Shown here: piece after piece, positions 13,896 through 20,870 of the stretch
Numbering within the stretch: position 1 is the first letter of the stretch
Layout of the letters: the number at the start of each line of letters is the position of its first letter
Origin: a virus
Direction: 5' to 3' (one strand)
Length of the DNA stretch: 49,601 bases
IMG/VR virus record: IMGVR_UViG_3300022562_001357
Coordinates: 1 to 49,601 of that record
Notes under the pieces: generated by a model
Seen by the model: the letters and a program-made list of their open reading frames with translations, nothing else
Told to the model about the DNA's origin: nothing
Database searches by the model: none
Position numbers and translations under genes: made by a program

Positions 13896-14061
13896 TCCGC
13901 GACAAGCAATCTCCTGGTGGGTGCTCTGCATCGTGCACAACTGCATCGTGCACCCGTGGCTACCCGTAGCAGAGCTGGCCGCCCTATATCGCCCCGGAAA
14001 CCGCCTGTCCGCCTGGGTGTTCCGCGCCCACGACGACACTGTCCCAGAGGGGGGTGGCTGA
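13888..14061 (+). CDS. Small VHPWLP-motif phage protein, 57 aa
   Basis: ATG 13888 overlaps the previous gene by eight bases. The core SWWVLCIVHNCIVHPWLPVA resembles the short N-x-x-V-H-P-x-x-P motif found in many small phage proteins of unknown role. The segment is hydrophobic enough to touch a membrane but is too polar to be a confident membrane span. Confidence 0.65.
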   Translation: MDDPRQAISWWVLCIVHNCIVHPWLPVAELAALYRPGNRLSAWVFRAHDDTVPEGGG

Positions 14062-14201
14062 TGAGCGTCTGCGTCGACCGGATCAGGCCCAGGCCCGAGC
14101 GCTCTGTCGACGATCGCCTGGAGGCGCTGGAGGCGGTCGCGCATCCACCTGTGGCGATTCCGATCGGCGAACTCTTCGACCGGATCGCAGCGCTGGAATA
14201 G
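14061..14201 (+). CDS. 46-aa protein ended by amber codon inside a heptad pattern
   Basis: ATG 14061 overlaps the previous stop. The frame encodes a basic start, then ELFDRIAALE and TAG (14199-14201). Without the TAG the same frame would continue QVAELASKLDSAAGL to a TGA at 14256-14258. The hydrophobic spacing of I-A-A-L-E-x-Q-V-A-E-L-A-S-K-L is that of a continuous coiled coil. The amber codon is therefore either a recent nonsense mutation, an error, or a readthrough site. Confidence 0.5.
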   Translation: MSVCVDRIRPRPERSVDDRLEALEAVAHPPVAIPIGELFDRIAALE

Positions 14202-14307
14202 CAGGTGGCTGAACTCGCCAGCAAGCTGGACAGCGCGGCGGGGCTCACCACTCGATGATTCGATCACAACCCGGCGCTCTCGCGCCACTACTGCCCAGGA
14301 GGCACCC

Positions 14308-14505
14308 ATGTTCGAACCCCATCAGCAGCGCGTCGTCGATGAGCACGCCGAGCTGTACGACAGGCTCGGAAAGCTGACGGTCTTCATCGAGTCGAGTCCC
14401 ATCTTCGCGGGACTCGATCCCGACGAGCAGGGGCGGCTGTTCATCCAGCGGGCCGCGATGTCGGCCTACGAGGCCGTCCTGGCCGAGCGCATCCGGCACT
14501 TCTGA
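14308..14505 (+). CDS. Widespread small phage protein, 65 aa
   Basis: ATG 14308 follows CCAGGAGGCACCC. The sequence (HQQRVVDEHAELYDRLGKLT, DEQGRLFIQRAAMSAYEAVL, ERIRHF) closely follows a pattern common in phages: a helical protein with Q-R-V-V-D-E near the start and E-Q-x-R-L-x-x-Q-x-x-x-M-x-x-Y in the second half. I know the pattern from many temperate and virulent phages, where its function is not established. Confidence 0.75.
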   Translation: MFEPHQQRVVDEHAELYDRLGKLTVFIESSPIFAGLDPDEQGRLFIQRAAMSAYEAVLAERIRHF

Positions 14506-14611
14506 CGGCTACCCCTCGCTGACCACCACGAGCCGCACCCCGGCCTCGTAGGGCTCCCGCTGCTCGGCCCATGTCGTGCAGCGCCGCCACAGTCGCCTAC
14601 CCGGAGCCTGG

Positions 14612-14621
14612 GTGCTACGCT
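14612..14621 (+). promoter_or_regulatory. Class B promoter (-10 TACGCT)
   Basis: GTGCTACGCT, the same context as at 16080 and on the minus strand at 17178. The -10 ends 26 bases before the ATG at 14648. Confidence 0.5.
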
Positions 14622-14647
14622 CGTCTCTGGGCAGTAGGGAGTCGGTC

Positions 14648-14836
14648 ATGGCGAGACGAGAAGGCGAGACGATCGGGCAGTTCAAGGCGCGCATGGCTCG
14701 TGAGGTGCGGGAGGTTCCGGACCCGGCGGAGGTGATCCGAGAAGCCAACGCCACCGCACGCGACGCGATCTCCGGACTCGGCAGACCGAAGCGATTGCGC
14801 CGGATGTCGAAGTTCCCGGGCGACTACGAGGGGTAG
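14648..14836 (+). CDS. Small basic protein before the possible terminase small subunit, 62 aa
   Basis: ATG 14648 follows AGTAGGGAGTCGGTC; upstream ATG 14576 lies before the promoter and is rejected. The helical protein (TIGQFKARMAREVREVPDPA, REANATARDAISGLGRPKRL) ends in a basic tail. It lies three bases before the 14840 gene. Class B control suggests a late packaging or head role, without family evidence. Confidence 0.65.
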   Translation: MARREGETIGQFKARMAREVREVPDPAEVIREANATARDAISGLGRPKRLRRMSKFPGDYEG

Positions 14837-14839
14837 GCC

Positions 14840-15880
14840 ATGGCGACGATTCGCTACGCGGACTCGCCACCATGGGCCGACAACCGGACGGACGAGGCCG
14901 GGGAGGTGCAGCCGGAGCACCGCCGCTGGACGCAGGCTGACCCGGACCCGAAGACGCTGAACCCCTGGCGTCGGGAACGGAGGGAGCAGCACCGCGCCCT
15001 GCTGCTCCTGGCGATGCAGGACCCGAACTGCAACCTCGCTCATGGCCCCGCAGGCAAGGGGGTCTGCGACGGCCGCTCGCTCAACGCGGTGGCCCGGACC
15101 CTCTCCGGCGAGAGGAGCCGCAGCGCCGTGGTCTCGTCGTTTCGGCGCAACGCCTGGGCCGACCGGATTGCCGCTCACGGTGACGGGGCGCAGCGCTATG
15201 CCGTCCGCCTGTACCGGCACCTCTACTACCAGGAGCACGGACGCGGCGACATGGAGGTGCTGGCGCCGTACGTCTCCGTCCCGGTGTCCAACCACAAGCC
15301 TCGGCGCGGCGAGGACTCCACGGAGGTGCAGGAGCGGGCAGTGGAGATGCTGCGCCGGCTTCTCAACGGTGGTGACCTCACCGAGGAGTCCTTCCTCCCC
15401 GACGACGTGGCGGACCCGGTACGAGAGGCGTGGGAGCAGCGACGGGCACGGGGGCGTGAGACCAACGCCGCGCTGCGGAACACGGCGCTCCACGCGATCC
15501 GTGCCATCCAGCAGTCGGTCAAGATGACCGTGGACGAGAAGTTCGCGGCAGACCCGAAGAACGCGCACATCCGACCTGCCGCCGTGAAGGTTGCGGACCT
15601 ACCGAGGCTGGTGTCGATGCTGCGCGACCTCGAGGATGAGGAAGCCAGGCTGCTCGGACTGCCTACGGCCAGCAACGCGCAACGGCTTCCGGATACCGCG
15701 CGGGTCGCCATCGCCAAGGAGCACGGGCAGCCGGTCCTCCCTGCAATCCTCGAGGACCTGGCGGAGGCCACGACGCTGTGTCGGCAGCTCATCGCGCGCG
15801 AGCCGTTGGACCTCGCCGCGTTGCAGCTCGCCCAGAACGAGGACACGGCACCCGCCACCGATGGAGCGGCAGAGGCGTAG
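14840..15880 (+). CDS. Possible terminase small subunit / DNA-binding protein, 346 aa
   Basis: ATG 14840 follows GAGGGGTAGGCC. Residues about 79-115 (SLNAVARTLSGERSRSAVVS, FRRNAWADRIAAHG) resemble the helix-turn-helix of terminase small subunits, in which a recognition helix is followed by W-x-x-R-I/A. A long helical region follows with a likely oligomerisation coil (LPRLVSMLRDLEDEEARLLG). It is longer than usual for TerS (about 150-250) and far from terL at 29609. Late promoter and DNA-binding layout support the call; an unrelated regulator is possible. Confidence 0.4.
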   Translation: MATIRYADSPPWADNRTDEAGEVQPEHRRWTQADPDPKTLNPWRRERREQHRALLLLAMQDPNCNLAHGPAGKGVCDGRSLNAVARTLSGERSRSAVVSSFRRNAWADRIAAHGDGAQRYAVRLYRHLYYQEHGRGDMEVLAPYVSVPVSNHKPRRGEDSTEVQERAVEMLRRLLNGGDLTEESFLPDDVADPVREAWEQRRARGRETNAALRNTALHAIRAIQQSVKMTVDEKFAADPKNAHIRPAAVKVADLPRLVSMLRDLEDEEARLLGLPTASNAQRLPDTARVAIAKEHGQPVLPAILEDLAEATTLCRQLIAREPLDLAALQLAQNEDTAPATDGAAEA

Positions 15881-16079
15881 TGGCCCACGTGGGGGCGTGC
15901 CCCGCGGACCGAGGGACGCGCGACCGCGATCCCGTGGCTTCGTGTCGTCGATGGCGGTCGTGCTGACGAGGAGTCGCGGGCGCTACCACGGAATCGGGCG
16001 GTCAGGTTGAATTAGGACACTCGGCCCCAAGTTAGGACAGCACCTCCCCACAGCGGAGTGACGCCTCTCCCTAGGCGCG
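15881..16079 (+). other. Gene-free stretch with TTAGGACA direct repeat
   Basis: No credible frame was found. TTAGGACA occurs at 16012-16019 and 16032-16039, exactly 20 bases apart, about two helical turns, so both would face the same side of the DNA. They lie 40-70 bases upstream of the class B -10 at 16084. Confidence 0.5.
16012..16039 (+). repeat. Direct repeat TTAGGACA x2, candidate activator or repressor site
   Basis: Two identical octamers are separated by 12 bases (period 20). This patch is AT-rich relative to its surroundings and lies upstream of the promoter for the 16106 gene. Confidence 0.45.
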
Positions 16080-16089
16080 GTGCTACGGT
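16080..16089 (+). promoter_or_regulatory. Class B promoter (-10 TACGGT)
   Basis: GTGCTACGGT, with the -10 ending 16 bases before ATG 16106 and CCGGAGG between. Confidence 0.55.
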
Positions 16090-16105
16090 GTGAGCCGGAG
16101 GACCC

Positions 16106-16837
16106 ATGCCAAGGATCATCCCCCCGTCGACCACCGCCCAGCAGATGGCGCAGGCGTTCTACGACGTCCAGCGCATGTACATGCACGGCTGGGCGTTTCC
16201 TAGTGCGGACGCGACTCCAGCCGTCACCTCAGGTGGCTGTCTCGGTAGCTGGGCGAACAACACGATCTCGGCGCTGGCGCTGACCTACACGTCCACGACC
16301 AGCGGTCCCTACATCGAGATCGCATCGGACACGACTGCGGGGCTGACCCGCGGGATCCGAGACGGCACGGTCTCCGGGGTCTACGGTGCCAACCCAGCCA
16401 TCGACGTCAAGGCGGCCGTGGACAGCATCGCGGCGATCCGCACCTGGTCGGGCCTCGCCAACGGCCCGCTGGCTGCCGCAGGGGTCGACGATCCTGCCGT
16501 GGACCACGTGCTGTTCCAGTTCTCGACGTCACGGGCCGACACGAACTGGATGCTGTCGCGGAAGGCCGGGGGCTCCCAGGTCCTGGTGGACACCGGTGTC
16601 GCCGCTGCCGCGGGGGTGCCGCTCCACTTCATCATGGAGGTCGTGGACGGGACCCTGACCGCGGAGATCCAGTCCGTCGACCTCACTTCCCTGTGGACTA
16701 GCGGTCCGCTCACTGCGGACGTCCCGGCCTCCGGGACCGCGTTCCAGCAGCAGGTCGGTCTGGCGCCAACCACGACGACGCGGAAGCGGCTCCGCTTCTA
16801 CCAGGCCACGGCGCGACAGCGGGCCGGCGCGGCCTAG
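16106..16837 (+). CDS. Probable virion surface protein, 243 aa
   Basis: ATG 16106. A short helix (TAQQMAQAFYDVQRMYMHGW) precedes about 200 residues of Ser/Thr/Gly-rich beta pattern (SALALTYTSTTSGPYIEIAS, HFIMEVVDGTLTAEIQSVDL). This suggests a jelly-roll or lectin-like fold. Its stop overlaps that of the leftward gene 16834-17160, and each has a class B promoter, so the pair may be two late structural proteins. Head fibre, decoration or receptor-binding protein are all possible. Confidence 0.55.
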   Translation: MPRIIPPSTTAQQMAQAFYDVQRMYMHGWAFPSADATPAVTSGGCLGSWANNTISALALTYTSTTSGPYIEIASDTTAGLTRGIRDGTVSGVYGANPAIDVKAAVDSIAAIRTWSGLANGPLAAAGVDDPAVDHVLFQFSTSRADTNWMLSRKAGGSQVLVDTGVAAAAGVPLHFIMEVVDGTLTAEIQSVDLTSLWTSGPLTADVPASGTAFQQQVGLAPTTTTRKRLRFYQATARQRAGAA

Positions 16838-17160
16838 GCGTACTCGACGCGCATGGTCTGCGAGGCACCAGCGGTGTGCGCGAAGTAGACCGTGCCACGG
16901 TACGTCCCGGCGTCGTAGACCCACTGTCCCCCCGCGACCACGGGAGTCCCACCGCCGGGGGTGGCGACCTGACCGGCGGTCGTGCTGACGCGCCACGGCT
17001 GGGTGGCGAGACCGGTGGCGGTGTCCTTCATGATGAACAGGACCTCGGACGCCCCTGATGGGATCGTCCACGAGTACTGCGTGTCGTCGCTGGCCATCAC
17101 GACCTCATCGGACTTGACGGACTTGACGCGGAACTTGGAGCTGAGGCCGTCGTTGGGCAT
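16834..17160 (-). CDS. Probable small virion protein, beta-rich, 108 aa
   Basis: It starts at ATG 17160 behind GAGGTGACC. Residues follow an immunoglobulin-like alternation of strands (KFRVKSVKSDEVVMASDDTQ, YSWTIPSGASEVLFIMKDTA, GTYRGTVYFAHTAGASQTMR). The leftward gene converges on 16106-16837 with overlapping stops and has its own class B -10. Structural assignment is inferred from composition and promoter class. Confidence 0.6.
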   Translation of the reverse strand: MPNDGLSSKFRVKSVKSDEVVMASDDTQYSWTIPSGASEVLFIMKDTATGLATQPWRVSTTAGQVATPGGGTPVVAGGQWVYDAGTYRGTVYFAHTAGASQTMRVEYA

Positions 17161-17177
17161 GGTCACCTCGTGCGAAG

Positions 17178-17187
17178 ACCGTAGCAC
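17178..17187 (-). promoter_or_regulatory. Class B promoter, leftward (-10 TACGGT)
   Basis: On the minus strand this reads GTGCTACGGT, identical to the rightward element at 16080. It ends 17 bases before the ATG at 17160. Class A element 6 lies back to back with it. Confidence 0.55.
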
Positions 17188-17195
17188 GCGACCTG

Positions 17196-17223
17196 GGGTT
17201 GTGGTCCTGGCTTGGCGGGCCAT
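17196..17223 (+). promoter_or_regulatory. Class A promoter-like element 6
   Basis: GGGTTGTGG (17196-17204), 14 bases, GCCAT (17219-17223). It ends 18 bases before ATG 17242. Confidence 0.7.
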
Positions 17224-17241
17224 GAGGGGTAGGAGGTGAGG

Positions 17242-17637
17242 ATGAGTGACCAACCCAGGACCCCGACCGTGCCCACGATCGACCTGGCCGAGTTGCGGCG
17301 CCTGGAGGCCGAGGCGACCCCGGGGCCGTGGATGGACTTCGGCAACCTCGAGCCGTACGAGGGGCACGTCGTCGCAGTCGGTGGAGACTCGCTGTCTCCG
17401 ATCTGCCAGGACCCGGACGGCGACGACCGCCCGCACGATCGCGCCCTGATCGCCGCCCTCCGCAACGCCGCGCCGAACCTGCTGGCCCGCGCGGAGCTGG
17501 CGGCGCGGATGGCCGCGCGGCTGAAGGCGGACAAGGAGCGTCTCGCATGGTCCTATGGCGACGGCTCTGATTGGGACCTCGATCGCATGCTCAACGAGGC
17601 CCACGCGCTGGGCCTGCTGGAGGTGGATGATGGGTGA
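17242..17637 (+). CDS. Ead/Ea22-like phage protein, paralogue A
   Basis: ATG 17242 follows AGGAGGTGAGG. LAELRRLEAEATPGPW and DRALIAALRNAAPNLLARAE are the two signatures of the Ead/Ea22-like group, phage accessory proteins of unknown function. The gene at 22918 carries a second copy of both blocks, with nearly identical DNA over about 38 bases in the first block, and both end GLLEV. The two arose by duplication. Confidence 0.78.
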   Translation: MSDQPRTPTVPTIDLAELRRLEAEATPGPWMDFGNLEPYEGHVVAVGGDSLSPICQDPDGDDRPHDRALIAALRNAAPNLLARAELAARMAARLKADKERLAWSYGDGSDWDLDRMLNEAHALGLLEVDDG

Positions 17638-18106
17638 GGTGCATGCCGTGCTGCTCGTGCCGCACCAGGGTGACCGGTCGGGCTTGCTGGCCGATGGGCT
17701 GTGCGGGGCGCGGCCGCCGATGCTTATGGAGTGGCGCTGCTACCGCGATGGATGCCTCTACAACTGGTGGGAGTACCGTGCACCTGGAGCGGCGCCTGTC
17801 TGCGCGGAGTGCGGTGACTGGGAGAGCGTTCGGCTGGTCCGCAAGGCTCTTGTGCTGGCCTGGGATGGGAAGCTGGCGGCTGAGGGGATGGATCGGCTGG
17901 ACTGGGCGCAGCACCGGGGCGCTGGCTGGCCCGGCCGCGGGCGAACCGCGAACTTCACCCCACACCACCCGCTTGTGCCTGAGTCGCTTTGGCGCACATA
18001 CGAATGTGGCTGGCTGGCCTGCCACGGGGGCGACCACAAGGGGAGGCCCGGCCTTGGCACCCTCGTCCTGCTCGACGCTGACGGTCGGGAGGTGACCGAT
18101 GGGTGA
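17630..18106 (+). CDS. Hypothetical protein with MGEVHAVLL start, 158 aa
   Basis: The start is ATG 17630; an in-frame ATG at 17627 is equally possible. It overlaps the previous gene by eight bases. MGEVHAVLLVPHQGDRSGLL matches the N-terminus of the following gene (MGDVHAILLEPHPEHSGLV), so they are tandem relatives. The protein has many tryptophans and cysteine pairs (CYRDGC, CAECGDWES, CGWLACHGGDH) suggestive of zinc binding. Function unknown. Confidence 0.72.
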   Translation: MGEVHAVLLVPHQGDRSGLLADGLCGARPPMLMEWRCYRDGCLYNWWEYRAPGAAPVCAECGDWESVRLVRKALVLAWDGKLAAEGMDRLDWAQHRGAGWPGRGRTANFTPHHPLVPESLWRTYECGWLACHGGDHKGRPGLGTLVLLDADGREVTDG

Positions 18107-18548
18107 CGTGCATGCCATCCTGCTGGAGCCGCATCCCGAGCACTCGGGCCTTGTGGCCACATCGGCACGGTTCTACTCGAAGCCGCCCACTTCGCAAGCT
18201 TGGATCAACGGCAAGGGCCGTGCATCGCGTCTCTCGCTGGTGCTCTGGTGTGATGACGAGATCGAGCCGCTGGGGGTGGCCAGGCTGGCCCACTACTACA
18301 AGTGGGAGCCCTACGACATGTGCCGCGCGTGGGTGGAAGAGATCGCCGGCGGCACTGGTGACGAGTCCGCGATCGATGACCTCGGTCGCATCATCCGAGT
18401 GGACCCAGACTGGAACGAGGTAGAGCCGATTCGGACGGACAGCGAGGCCAGCCGCAGCGCCCGTGAGTGCGGCTGCTGCGGCGCTCCAGAGGGCACGCCC
18501 TGTGACGACGACTGCGACTCCCGAGACGGGGCTGAACGATGTCTCTGA
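18099..18548 (+). CDS. Hypothetical protein with MGDVHAILL start, 149 aa
   Basis: ATG 18099, with GGAGGTGACCG before it, overlaps the previous stop by eight bases. The first 20 residues repeat the start of the 17630 product, and the rest differs. The C-terminus has a cysteine cluster (CGCCGAPEGTPCDDDC) typical of a small zinc-binding tail in phage accessory proteins. Tandem duplication followed by divergence or domain exchange is likely. Confidence 0.72.
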   Translation: MGDVHAILLEPHPEHSGLVATSARFYSKPPTSQAWINGKGRASRLSLVLWCDDEIEPLGVARLAHYYKWEPYDMCRAWVEEIAGGTGDESAIDDLGRIIRVDPDWNEVEPIRTDSEASRSARECGCCGAPEGTPCDDDCDSRDGAERCL

Positions 18549-18736
18549 CCGGTGCCCACGTCGTCATGGCCTACGGGAGGACACCGCCCTTCGACCCGGA
18601 CGACACCGGTACGACGTGGCCCGGGGCCGGGGTGGAGTGGCGCTGTCCGTCGCCCCTGTCTTGCCCGTGTCGACGCAACCCCAGCCATCCACATCGGCTG
18701 GACCGCCCGCCACCGCAGAGGGGCCGCCGTGGATGA
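18539..18736 (+). CDS. Small cysteine-containing protein, 65 aa
   Basis: ATG 18539 lies inside the end of the previous gene. The product has C-x6-C-P-C (CPSPLSCPC) and a basic, proline-rich tail. Its stop overlaps the next start (GTG 18729). The codon pattern is acceptable but the protein is unlike any family I recognise. Confidence 0.5.
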   Translation: MSLTGAHVVMAYGRTPPFDPDDTGTTWPGAGVEWRCPSPLSCPCRRNPSHPHRLDRPPPQRGRRG

Positions 18737-18968
18737 GGCATCGCGCTTCGACCCAGCGGCAACCAGCGTCGGGACGGCCACCACGGACGCGGAGTACCAG
18801 CTCGCGCTCGCCGCTCTGGCTGACGCGGTGGAGTCCGGTATCGACGCCTTCGTCTCTGCCCACCGCTGGCGCTTCACCTGGGGTGTCCCGGAGGAGCCGC
18901 AGCAACGGCGCCTCCGCTTCCACGCGATGCGTTTGGCGCTGATCACGAGGCCACGGGAGGAGATGTGA
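18729..18968 (+). CDS. Hypothetical helical protein, 79 aa
   Basis: GTG 18729, eight bases before the previous stop, is the best start because upstream codons in this frame lie inside the previous gene. The body is helical (DAEYQLALAALADAVESGID, PQQRRLRFHAMRLALITRPR). It is the last gene of the operon under class A element 6. No family recognised. Confidence 0.6.
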   Translation: MDEASRFDPAATSVGTATTDAEYQLALAALADAVESGIDAFVSAHRWRFTWGVPEEPQQRRLRFHAMRLALITRPREEM

Positions 18969-18972
18969 AGGC

Positions 18973-19001
18973 GGGTTGTGGTAGGGGCGACGCGACGCCA
19001 T
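18973..19001 (+). promoter_or_regulatory. Class A promoter-like element 7
   Basis: GGGTTGTGG (18973-18981), 15 bases, GCCAT (18997-19001). It ends 18 bases before ATG 19020. Confidence 0.7.
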
Positions 19002-19019
19002 AGGAGGCGAGGAGGTTCG

Positions 19020-19592
19020 ATGAACTACGACCCGAAGACTCAGAAGCTGACACTGTCCGGGGGCCAGAGATTGGACCGGCACGTCGTCGAAGCCGTGCTC
19101 GAGGATGTCCTGGAGGGTCGCGCCGTCGTCCTTCGACCCGTCGACGGGAACGGCAAGTACCCCTACCTGGCCCGGACAGCCACCGACGTGGACGGGCGCA
19201 GCATCGTCGCAGAGCGTCGCGTCCCCGCGGAACGGTTGGTCCGCCGCATCGACCGCTACTTCCGGTCGTGGGGACAGCGTCAGGCCCCCGCCCAGCGCCA
19301 GGAGGACTGCACCTACCCCAGTTGCTCGTGCCGGCCCCTGGAGGCTGGTGGGCCGGCGCGCTGTCACCCTCCGGTGCTGGAGTTGCCGGAGCTGCAACTC
19401 GTGCCGGCGGACGACATCGCCCCGCCCTGTGGGGCCTGCGGGAAGTCGATCCGTGTCCCCGCGAAGCCGGAGCCCCAGTCCGGGAGCGACGTGTACCGGG
19501 CGGTGTGCTCGGACCCGGAGTGCGGGTGGAGGGCCCTCGTCGTGGTGACGACGCAGGTACTGCCACCGGCGCGGGCGCAGGGGGAGCAGTGA
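19020..19592 (+). CDS. Hypothetical zinc-ribbon protein, 190 aa
   Basis: ATG 19020 follows GAGGAGGTTCG. Residues 1-80 are a mixed domain (KLTLSGGQRLDRHVVEAVLE). A cysteine-rich middle (CTYPSCSC) and a C-terminal C-x2-C...C-x4-C ribbon (CGACGKSIRV, CSDPECGW) suggest two metal sites. It opens the operon 19020-20870. No catalytic signature. Confidence 0.72.
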   Translation: MNYDPKTQKLTLSGGQRLDRHVVEAVLEDVLEGRAVVLRPVDGNGKYPYLARTATDVDGRSIVAERRVPAERLVRRIDRYFRSWGQRQAPAQRQEDCTYPSCSCRPLEAGGPARCHPPVLELPELQLVPADDIAPPCGACGKSIRVPAKPEPQSGSDVYRAVCSDPECGWRALVVVTTQVLPPARAQGEQ

Positions 19593-19642
19593 TGCCGACG
19601 TTCTGGAGCGTTGGACCGAAGCGGGAGCGCCCCGATGGTTAG
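19592..19642 (+). CDS. Possible 16-aa coupling peptide
   Basis: ATG 19592 overlaps the previous stop, and the frame ends at 19642, past the ATG of the next gene at 19635. It may only serve to carry ribosomes to that start, which has no good ribosome site of its own. Confidence 0.25.
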   Translation: MPTFWSVGPKRERPDG

Positions 19643-19922
19643 GCATGTGGTGCCCAACCGGGAGGACCACCCAGGGGCGACGGACAAGGAGTGGCAGATC
19701 GCCATGGACGTCATCCGGGTTGCCCGCGGACGTCACTGGCCGGGAGCGACGCTCCGGGTGCTGGCGGAACGTCACCTGATGGCTGATCGCCCCTGGGCGC
19801 TGGAGGACCGGGATGGCAACCCGTCGACGCTGCACGAGGACATCCACGAGGCGCGAACCGTGTACCTCACGCCAGCGGCCTACCGCATCGTGTGTGACGC
19901 GGCGCAGAGGGCGGAGCGATGA
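19635..19922 (+). CDS. Hypothetical protein, 95 aa
   Basis: ATG 19635 is chosen; the frame opens earlier without another ATG. The protein is mixed alpha/beta (KEWQIAMDVIRVARGRHWPG, LHEDIHEARTVYLTPAAYRI) and ends overlapping the next start. No known motif. Confidence 0.65.
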   Translation: MVRHVVPNREDHPGATDKEWQIAMDVIRVARGRHWPGATLRVLAERHLMADRPWALEDRDGNPSTLHEDIHEARTVYLTPAAYRIVCDAAQRAER

Positions 19923-20185
19923 CCGAGGCGCACGTGTTCATGGTCGGCGCCCTGTTCGGGGCCGCACTGGTGCTCCTGGCGCTGGCCGCGGTCGGGTGGA
20001 TGCTCGGGGTGTTTGACAGACCGGGGCGGTCTCCGAGCGAGGAGCGGCTTCTCATCGCGGTTCGGAGGCTCCTGCTGGACCCGACGCATCATGACGCGGC
20101 GACCTACGTGGGCGATCACCTCGACCGGTTGCGCGAGTTGGTGGCGCGGGCGGACCGCGAGGACCTACAGGAGATGGGCGAATGA
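19919..20185 (+). CDS. Small single-span membrane protein, 88 aa
   Basis: ATG 19919 overlaps the previous stop. Residues about 6-31 are a strong membrane span (GALFGAALVLLALAAVGWML), followed by a basic boundary (DRPGRSPSEER) and a cytoplasmic helical tail (IAVRRLLLDPTHHDAATYVG). The N-out/C-in layout is inferred from charge. Its operon is class A, so it is less likely to be a late holin and more likely an early membrane protein. Confidence 0.68.
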   Translation: MTEAHVFMVGALFGAALVLLALAAVGWMLGVFDRPGRSPSEERLLIAVRRLLLDPTHHDAATYVGDHLDRLRELVARADREDLQEMGE

Positions 20186-20646
20186 ACAGCCGACAACGAC
20201 GCAAGGAACGCCGACGCCTGCTGCGGGAGGGACTGCCGGTGCCGGAGTGGATGTGGCCGCGCCAGGTCGTGCGCGTGGTGCAGTCGATGAAGTTGGACAA
20301 GACCGCCAGGGACCAGCCGAACTGTGTTCGAGCCGACGCCCGAGATGATGGAGGAGCCATGAGCAACACGATCTCACCCGAGGCTCTGGATGCGTTGGCG
20401 GTGCTCCTCCGGCAGCGTAAGGAAGTTGGCAATGGGTGCTGTCTGCACATCGCGGTCGTGGACCACAACGTCAGCGACGACAGCCTGCGCTTCTGCGAGA
20501 CCTACGCACAGGAGCAGGCGCACCCGCACTGTGAGCACTTGGCGGCCTTGTTCAGGGCGATGGTGCCGGAGCAACATCGAGAGGCGTTTCTTGGCGTGAA
20601 GTGCACAGACGGATGGACCGATTGGGTAGACCCGTGGCGGGGCTGA
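20182..20646 (+). CDS. Hypothetical protein, 154 aa, possibly two genes joined in frame
   Basis: ATG 20182 overlaps the previous stop. The first 58 residues are very basic (MNSRQRRKERRRLLREGLPV), like small stand-alone phage proteins. At 20359 an in-frame ATG with its own GGAGGAG site starts a second, differently composed part (MSNTISPEALDALAVLLRQR, then histidines and cysteines). Either one two-domain protein or two products from one frame are made. Confidence 0.62.
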   Translation: MNSRQRRKERRRLLREGLPVPEWMWPRQVVRVVQSMKLDKTARDQPNCVRADARDDGGAMSNTISPEALDALAVLLRQRKEVGNGCCLHIAVVDHNVSDDSLRFCETYAQEQAHPHCEHLAALFRAMVPEQHREAFLGVKCTDGWTDWVDPWRG

Positions 20647-20870
20647 TGCGCCTGTGGCGGAAGTCCGACCGGCACAACGCCCCCTGCGAGCGCAAGGGCT
20701 GTGGCGTCGTCGACCCGGAGGGTGCTGCGACCGGCATGGGAGGCAGGCGTGGCAGCGGTGGCGACGTAGGCGGCGGGCTACTCGCCGCGCTTGACCCGCG
20801 CCTTGCGCTTCCGCTTCGGCTTCTTCGGGGCCTCCACGGCGGCGGGCTCCACGGCGAGGACCTCGTTTGA
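20646..20870 (+). CDS. Doubtful 74-aa protein overlapping the endolysin gene
   Basis: ATG 20646 overlaps the previous stop, and residues 1-25 (RLWRKSDRHNAPCERKGCGV) look genuine. From about residue 30 the frame is glycine-rich and runs antisense to the end of the endolysin gene for 93 bases. It may be a real short gene with a tail read from the opposite gene, or chance. Confidence 0.35.
   Translation: MRLWRKSDRHNAPCERKGCGVVDPEGAATGMGGRRGSGGDVGGGLLAALDPRLALPLRLLRGLHGGGLHGEDLV

Noticed and set aside
14264-14288. TCACAACCC and GCGCCAC near the 14308 gene resembling half-motifs
   Set aside because: The halves point in opposite directions and do not have the class A order or spacing.
14509-14649. 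A 46-codon leftward frame with a plausible C-terminus (YEAGVRLVVVSEG)
   Set aside because: Its start overlaps the opposite start at 14648 and it has no ribosome site; kept only as a weak possibility.
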